A program made the position numbers and the translations under genes. Shown one piece after another: positions 21,603 through 25,130 of a stretch of 25,130 nucleotides of DNA (its first letter is position 1; the number at the start of each line of letters is the position of its first letter). The DNA comes from a virus, in the IMG/VR virus record IMGVR_UViG_3300046169_000018, positions 1 to 25,130 of that record, one strand, 5' to 3'. The notes beneath the pieces were generated by a model. The model saw only the letters and a program-made list of their open reading frames with translations. It searched no databases and was not told the DNA's origin.

Positions 21603-21811
21603 TGAGTTTAAGATTAACAGAAATATGCTACCCAGAGGTAAAGAGTTACTACATCGTATGGAACGATAGTGATGCGATAGTATCGTATGGAGTGCTAGAA
21701 ACCTATCAATGCTTAGAGACTAAGTGGGACAATGTAGACTTATACACTAAGGAAATAGATTGGATAAACATATTAATAGATAACGGTATTAACCCATTTC
21801 CAGAGAAATGA
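21602..21811 (+). CDS. Small protein of unknown function after the LamG gene (69 aa)
   Basis: A short soluble protein (YPEVKSYYIVWNDSDAIVSY, GVLETYQCLETKWDNVDLYT) ending IDNGINPFPEK. It overlaps the LamG gene by one base and the next connector gene by 4 bases. Similar small W/Y-rich proteins are, in my recollection, found after fibre or LamG genes in marine phages, so it may be a chaperone or tip for the adhesin. No family named. Confidence 0.55.
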   Translation: MSLRLTEICYPEVKSYYIVWNDSDAIVSYGVLETYQCLETKWDNVDLYTKEIDWINILIDNGINPFPEK

Positions 21812-22236
21812 TAGTATCAGCGCAAATAGATGAGAGAGAGCTAAATTCTTTAATTAAGGACTTAGAGAAACTTAATATGTCTGATAGTAAAAACAAGACA
21901 CTATTGAGACAAGGTTTGCGTAAAGCTGCAAAGCCTATACTACAAGAGCTTAAATCTATTGTGCCAGTTGAATCTAAACAACTTAAAAAGTCTTTAGGTA
22001 TAATTAATGGTAAGAACATAAAAGGCAAACCACCTACAGTATATATAGGACCAAGAGTTAAAAAATCATTTGCTAGTAAAGAGAAGTCTGGATTTTATTT
22101 CTATTTCTTAGAGTATGGATTTCAAGGAATACCAGGTCTAAGAATGTTAGATAAGACTGCTGCTAGTAAAGGTAACACAGCTATTAATAGCGTAATAGGA
22201 GAAATAAAAAAACTCATTGACAAAAGAATGAAGTAA
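21808..22236 (+). CDS. Tail-component protein, HK97 gp10-like
   Basis: The 142-residue protein fits the HK97 gp10 family: RELNSLIKDLEKL start, LRQGLRKAAKPILQELKSIV, then PVESKQLKKSL and PTVYIGPRVKK, FYFYFLEYGFQGIPGLRML. This protein helps join head and tail or complete the tail. It sits in the usual order between head closure and tail completion genes, except that two adhesin-like genes and one small gene are inserted upstream. It overlaps neighbours by 4 and 1 bases. Confidence 0.8.
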   Translation: MIVSAQIDERELNSLIKDLEKLNMSDSKNKTLLRQGLRKAAKPILQELKSIVPVESKQLKKSLGIINGKNIKGKPPTVYIGPRVKKSFASKEKSGFYFYFLEYGFQGIPGLRMLDKTAASKGNTAINSVIGEIKKLIDKRMK

Positions 22237-22652
22237 TGGAGATAGGAAAAGTAATATATAATATTTTAAGCAATAACTCTAACGTAGCTCCTTTAGTTAC
22301 TACAAGTGGTAACTTAAGAATATTTCCTAGTCGTTACAATTTCCCTACTGACGTTAAGTTACCATATATTACTTATCAGATGTTTGCAGATGAGCCTAAC
22401 AACACTAAGAACGGAGTAAGTACTTATGACTATGTAAGAGTTCAGATAAGCATATATCACAATAGCTACGCTGATATGACAACTCTAGCTGGTCACGTTA
22501 GAACAGCTCTAGACTACGTTAGTGGCACTTATAGTGGTGTAGTAGTAGATAAGATATTTTACCAAGACCAGAACGAGCTTTACGATGATAGTGCTGGTTC
22601 TATTGGTTTGTATGGTATTGCACAAGATTACAGATTTAACATAAATAGATAA
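22236..22652 (+). CDS. Tail completion / terminator protein (DUF3168, gp17-like)
   Basis: The 138-residue protein shows MEIGKVIYNILSNNSNVAPL, RIFPSRYNFPTDVKLPYITY, YVRVQISIYHNSYADMTTLA and a C-terminal strand GIAQDYRFNINR, matching the DUF3168 tail completion pattern (I...L.....v..lv...iyp...P....lPyi.Y). It caps the tail tube at the head-proximal end. It overlaps the previous gene by one base and is followed by a 2-base gap. Confidence 0.8.
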   Translation: MEIGKVIYNILSNNSNVAPLVTTSGNLRIFPSRYNFPTDVKLPYITYQMFADEPNNTKNGVSTYDYVRVQISIYHNSYADMTTLAGHVRTALDYVSGTYSGVVVDKIFYQDQNELYDDSAGSIGLYGIAQDYRFNINR

Positions 22653-22654
22653 AT

Positions 22655-22837
22655 ATGGAAACCTATAAAGTAAAGATAAAAAAGAACATTGAATGTAGAG
22701 GAGTAGAATACAAAGAAGGCGAATCTTACAAAGTAGTAAGAGCAGTCTTTAACTTCTTACAGCATAACGATGCAATAGATACAACAAAGAAAAAGTCTAA
22801 GAAGAAGGAAACTTCTGAGGATTTAGATATTAGCTAA
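22655..22837 (+). CDS. Small basic protein before the major tail gene (60 aa)
   Basis: A short protein (YKVKIKKNIECRGVEYKEGE with YKVVRAVFNFLQHNDAI) ending in a Lys-rich then acidic tail (KKKSKKKETSEDLDIS). The first half resembles a small beta-barrel found in phage morphogenesis regions. It lies between tail completion and major tail genes. Its function is not known; a minor tail or assembly factor is plausible. Confidence 0.55.
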   Translation: METYKVKIKKNIECRGVEYKEGESYKVVRAVFNFLQHNDAIDTTKKKSKKKETSEDLDIS

Positions 22838-22861
22838 TTTATGAATTTAAAATTTTAAAAA

Positions 22862-23278
22862 ATGATTTTTAACGGAACGGATTTAATCCTAAAAGTCAGT
22901 CCCGCTTCTGCTGGGGTGGCTGTAAAACTGATGCACTCACAGAATGTATCATTAAGTATGAACGTAGATACAATAGACATCTCAACTAAAGACTCTGCTG
23001 GTTTCAGAGATTTGTTAGGTGGTCAAAAATCTTTCAGTCTTTCGGCTGATGGTCTTATGGACTTCTCAGCAACTGCTGGAGATACTGATGTGCAAGAATT
23101 ATTTACTCAAGCGTTGGATAGAACAGCAGTTACATTTGTATTTGGTATAGATGACGGTACTCTTTATAATATGAGTGGCTCTGGATTTATTACTTCAATT
23201 GAAGTAAGTGGAGGAACTGAAGACGCACCAACTTACTCTGTTTCAATAGAGGGAACTGGAGCATTAACTGTAGGATAA
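22862..23278 (+). CDS. Major tail (tube) protein
   Basis: The 138-residue protein has the tail-tube pattern: MIFNGTDLILKVSPA start, VSLSMNVDTIDISTKDSAGF with RDLLGGQKSFSLSADGLMDF, and a C-terminal GSGFITSIEVSGGTEDAPTY then SVSIEGTGAL. These strands form the hexameric beta-barrel rings of the tube. The short length fits TP901-1-type tube proteins. The gene is followed by a hairpin and the tail chaperone genes, the expected order. Confidence 0.88.
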   Translation: MIFNGTDLILKVSPASAGVAVKLMHSQNVSLSMNVDTIDISTKDSAGFRDLLGGQKSFSLSADGLMDFSATAGDTDVQELFTQALDRTAVTFVFGIDDGTLYNMSGSGFITSIEVSGGTEDAPTYSVSIEGTGALTVG

Positions 23279-23286
23279 TAATTTCT

Positions 23287-23329
23287 TTGTTGGTTGGGGT
23301 ATGAGCTTAGGCTCTGCTCCAACTAGCAA
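23287..23329 (+). promoter_or_regulatory. Long imperfect hairpin between major tail and chaperone genes
   Basis: Nested arms pair TTGTT (23287-23291) with AGCAA (23325-23329), GTTGGGG (23293-23299) with CTCCAAC (23317-23323), and GAGC (23303-23306) with GCTC (23311-23314), with a TTAG loop and small internal bulges. There is no T-run after it, so it is not a classic terminator. It may stabilise the tail mRNA 3' end or lower expression of the downstream genes. Confidence 0.65.
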
Positions 23330-23349
23330 TAATTTAAACTAACAAAGAT

Positions 23350-23697
23350 ATGTACGAAGTAGTTATAATAAACGGAAAAGATTACCCAGTAAGATTTGGA
23401 ATGAACTCATTGAGGTTATTTTGTAAAGATACTGGTAGAAGTTTAGCTGACTTAGATAAGCTAGGAGATGGTATGAGCTTAGACGATGCTTGTTATCTAA
23501 TCCTAAACGGAATAAAAGACGGCTCTAGAGTGAGTGGTCAAGAATGTTCTTTAAATGTTGATGATGTCGCTGACTTGTTAGACGAAGATTTTGAGGCACT
23601 TAATAAAGTGCTAGAGATATTCTCTAATCAATTCTCTGCTAAATTTGAAACGGAGGGAAACGACAAAGCCACGAAGAAAGTGGCAAAGAAGAAGTAA
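23350..23697 (+). CDS. Tail assembly chaperone, short form (gpG analogue)
   Basis: A 115-residue protein (MYEVVIINGKDYPVRFGMNS, LNVDDVADLLDEDFEALNKV) located between the major tail protein and tape measure, the fixed place of the lambda gpG/gpGT pair. It ends in a Lys-rich tail (KATKKVAKKK) when translated without frameshift. It would coat the tape measure protein during tail assembly. The slippery sequence GGGAAAC lies at 23655-23661, so a fraction of ribosomes produces the longer form. Confidence 0.85.
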   Translation: MYEVVIINGKDYPVRFGMNSLRLFCKDTGRSLADLDKLGDGMSLDDACYLILNGIKDGSRVSGQECSLNVDDVADLLDEDFEALNKVLEIFSNQFSAKFETEGNDKATKKVAKKK

Positions 23698-24023
23698 CTT
23701 GGGATAAGTTAGAGGCTATAGGTTATGGCTTCGGATTACTACCTCAAGACTTTTGGAGTTTAACTTTCCACGAGTTTCTCTGTATGCAGAAAGGCGTAAA
23801 CGATAGAGTAGAGAAAGAACAGCAATGGGAATGGGAACGAGTGAGATGGTTGGCTTGTGTTAATTTACAGCCACATACTAAGAAAGGACAAAACCTAACT
23901 CCAGACAAGTTAATTAAATTTGATTGGGAGAAGAAACAAGTTAAGACCGACATCGAAAAACAACGACAAAGAGCAGAATATATTAAAAAGAAATACGAAT
24001 TGCTAAATAAAGACAATGGCTGA
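23350..24023 (+). CDS. Tail assembly chaperone, frameshifted long form (gpGT analogue)
   Basis: The -1 frame is open from 23649 (after a TGA at 23646-23648) to the stop at 24021-24023, overlapping the short form by 49 bases, and it has no suitable start near its beginning. A -1 shift at GGGAAAC joins 23350-23661 to 23661-24023: 104 residues from frame 0 plus 120 from the -1 frame, 224 in all. The new part contains LEAIGYGFGLLPQDFWSLTF and HEFLCMQKG, a pattern usual for T-domain tail chaperones, followed by a basic helical end. The first ATG in this frame (23784) lies after the conserved LPQDFWSLT segment, so independent initiation would lose it. The last 8 bases overlap the tape measure start. 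Confidence 0.8.
23655..23661 (+). promoter_or_regulatory. Programmed -1 ribosomal frameshift site GGGAAAC
   Basis: In frame 0 the heptamer reads G GGA AAC, the X XXY YYZ form of a -1 slippery site and one base different from the lambda G-T site (GGGAAAG). It falls within the 49-base stretch where both frames are open. No strong hairpin directly downstream was identified by eye. Confidence 0.85.
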
Positions 24024-25130
24024 GAAAACATTAAGTATTAAATTAAGTCTAAACGACAAGCAGTTTCAGAGTAAACTCAAGAAGTCTATGAGGTCTATGA
24101 AAAAGTTTGGCAATAATATGAAGTCTCTAGGTCGTACTATTTCGACTGGACTTACTTTGCCTATTATAGCTTTTGGTGCAGCTAGTGTTAAGGCTTTTGA
24201 CGAACAAATAAAAGCAGAGACCAAACTTAGAACAGCTCTAGGCGATAGTGCAGAGGCTTTTGATGTATTAAAAAAACAAGCACAAGACCTACAAAAAATA
24301 ACAATATTTGGAGATGAGGCTACTCTAGAAGCACAATCTTTTTTAGCACAGCTAGGACTTAATGCAGATGCAATATTAAGACTAACTCCACTTATTCAAG
24401 ACTTTGCTACTGCTCAAGGTATTCAATTAACAGATGCTGCCAAATTAGTTGCTAAGTCAGTTGGTTCAAGTACTAACGCCTTAAGTCGTTACGGACTTCA
24501 AATAGAAGGAACTGTTGGAGAGCAAGATAGATTAGAGAGTGCTGTTAATGCTCTTACAAAGGCTTTTGGTGGTCAATCAGAAGCAATAGCTAAGGAGGGT
24601 CTAGGACCACTACAACAGCTTAAAAATGAGCTTGGAGATGTTTCTGAAAAGTTTGGAGAGATTATATTAGAGTTTATAGACCCATTAACAAAAGGTTTAC
24701 AAAAATTATCTAAAGCAATAGGTAGTTTAACTGATGAGCAAAAAAAGAACATAGTTCAATATGGTGCTATACTTGCTGCTGCTGGACCAGTCTTAATTCT
24801 ATTTGGTAGTTTAGTTACAACTATTAGTACTTTAATACCATTATTTACTGCTATAGCTGGGGCTGTTAGTTTAAGTGCTGCTCCTTTTATTGCTGCTGCT
24901 GCTGCTGTTGGTTATTTTATTAAAAGAATTGTAGACTTACAAAATGAGTACGAAGAATACAATAAAGTAGTAGGAGACTTTGAGCCTATTGCTCCTTTTG
25001 TACCTACACCTACAACACCTACAACTCCAGCGATTCAGCGTAGTAGAATACCAGAAAGAATAGAGCCAATAAAAGCAATGGCTGTAGCTTTAAAAGAAGT
25101 AAAAAATGATTTTGCTACTTTAGAACCAAT
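24016..25130 (+). CDS. Tape measure protein, N-terminal part (3' truncated by window edge)
   Basis: The frame starts at ATG 24016 (MAEKTLSIKLSLNDKQFQSK), overlapping the long chaperone form by 8 bases, and stays open to the edge: 371 codons plus two bases. The N-terminal phrase SMRSMKKFGNNMKSLGRTIS and the following SVKAFDEQIKAETKLRTAL with FLAQLGLNADAIL are typical of tape measure proteins. A hydrophobic region at about 255-310 (ILAAAGPVLILFGSLVTTIS and on) is also typical. A Pro/Thr-rich linker (VPTPTTPTTP) comes near the end. Joined to 1-618 with one missing base it would give about 577 residues, short for a tape measure and implying a tail of roughly 85-90 nm by the usual 0.15 nm per residue rule. 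Confidence 0.88.
   Translation, partial: MAEKTLSIKLSLNDKQFQSKLKKSMRSMKKFGNNMKSLGRTISTGLTLPIIAFGAASVKAFDEQIKAETKLRTALGDSAEAFDVLKKQAQDLQKITIFGDEATLEAQSFLAQLGLNADAILRLTPLIQDFATAQGIQLTDAAKLVAKSVGSSTNALSRYGLQIEGTVGEQDRLESAVNALTKAFGGQSEAIAKEGLGPLQQLKNELGDVSEKFGEIILEFIDPLTKGLQKLSKAIGSLTDEQKKNIVQYGAILAAAGPVLILFGSLVTTISTLIPLFTAIAGAVSLSAAPFIAAAAAVGYFIKRIVDLQNEYEEYNKVVGDFEPIAPFVPTPTTPTTPAIQRSRIPERIEPIKAMAVALKEVKNDFATLEP

Noticed and set aside
23784-24023. Independent 79-residue gene starting at ATG 23784
   Set aside because: The frame is open 135 bases further upstream and includes a conserved-looking LPQDFWSLT segment; the slippery site explains expression better.
1-25130. tRNA genes, CRISPR arrays, insertion sequences, reverse transcriptase or diversity-generating repeats
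   Set aside because: I looked for cloverleaf-like segments, regularly spaced repeats, transposase motifs and template/variable repeat pairs and saw none; a tRNAscan or repeat search would be needed to exclude weak cases.

Overview
This window reads as an almost complete, small genome of a tailed double-stranded DNA phage with siphovirus (HK97-type) architecture. The likely host is a member of the Bacteroidota, probably a marine or aquatic flavobacterium. The host call rests on four things: AT-rich DNA, A-rich translation starts without Shine-Dalgarno sequences, promoters of the Bacteroidota type (TTG about 19-20 bases upstream of TAnnTTTG, best example at 5735-5765), and virion proteins carrying LamG, PKD and BspA-type domains, which are common in phages of that phylum. 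Every supported gene is on the + strand and most neighbours overlap by 1 to 50 bases.

Both ends fall inside the tape-measure gene: its N-terminal part runs off the right edge (24016-25130) and its C-terminal part enters at the left edge (1-618). This suggests a circular or circularly permuted genome of about 25.1 kb opened inside that gene. A direct end-to-end join is out of frame by one base, so one base (or 1 mod 3 bases) seems to be missing at the junction.

Layout. 1-3556: end of tape measure, tail-tip protein, tail appendage. 3553-5564: lysis cassette (small one-helix membrane protein, M15-type endolysin, 3TM holin) and a metallophosphoesterase. 5565-5794: intergenic control region with a terminator, a possible small RNA and a strong early promoter. 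5795-11587: early and middle genes, including an SSB-like protein, a stand-alone DnaA domain IV protein, a helix-turn-helix protein, a replication initiator, NinG, an HNH nuclease, a DUF3310 protein and many small unknowns. 11588-11729: non-coding DNA upstream of the terminase genes, a candidate cos/packaging site. 11730-14376: small terminase, a DNA methyltransferase, large terminase. 14400-17964: promoter with overlapping palindrome, portal, prohead protease, major capsid, terminator. 18017-22652: head-tail connectors, interrupted by two large proteins with adhesion domains. 22655-25130: major tail protein, tail chaperones linked by a programmed -1 frameshift, tape measure.

How it works together: replication probably depends on the host replisome, since no DNA polymerase, helicase or primase was found. 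The phage would supply origin recognition (DnaA domain IV protein, initiator), an SSB and a recombination nuclease (NinG). HNH nuclease, P27-type TerS and TerL package DNA into an HK97-fold head. No integrase or recognisable lysogeny repressor is seen, so a lytic life cycle is likely but not proven. The most notable points are the head-tail adaptor fused to PKD and BspA-type repeats beside a LamG protein, the GGGAAAC frameshift site, the methyltransferase between the terminase genes, the DnaA domain IV protein, and a possible small RNA at 5580-5658.
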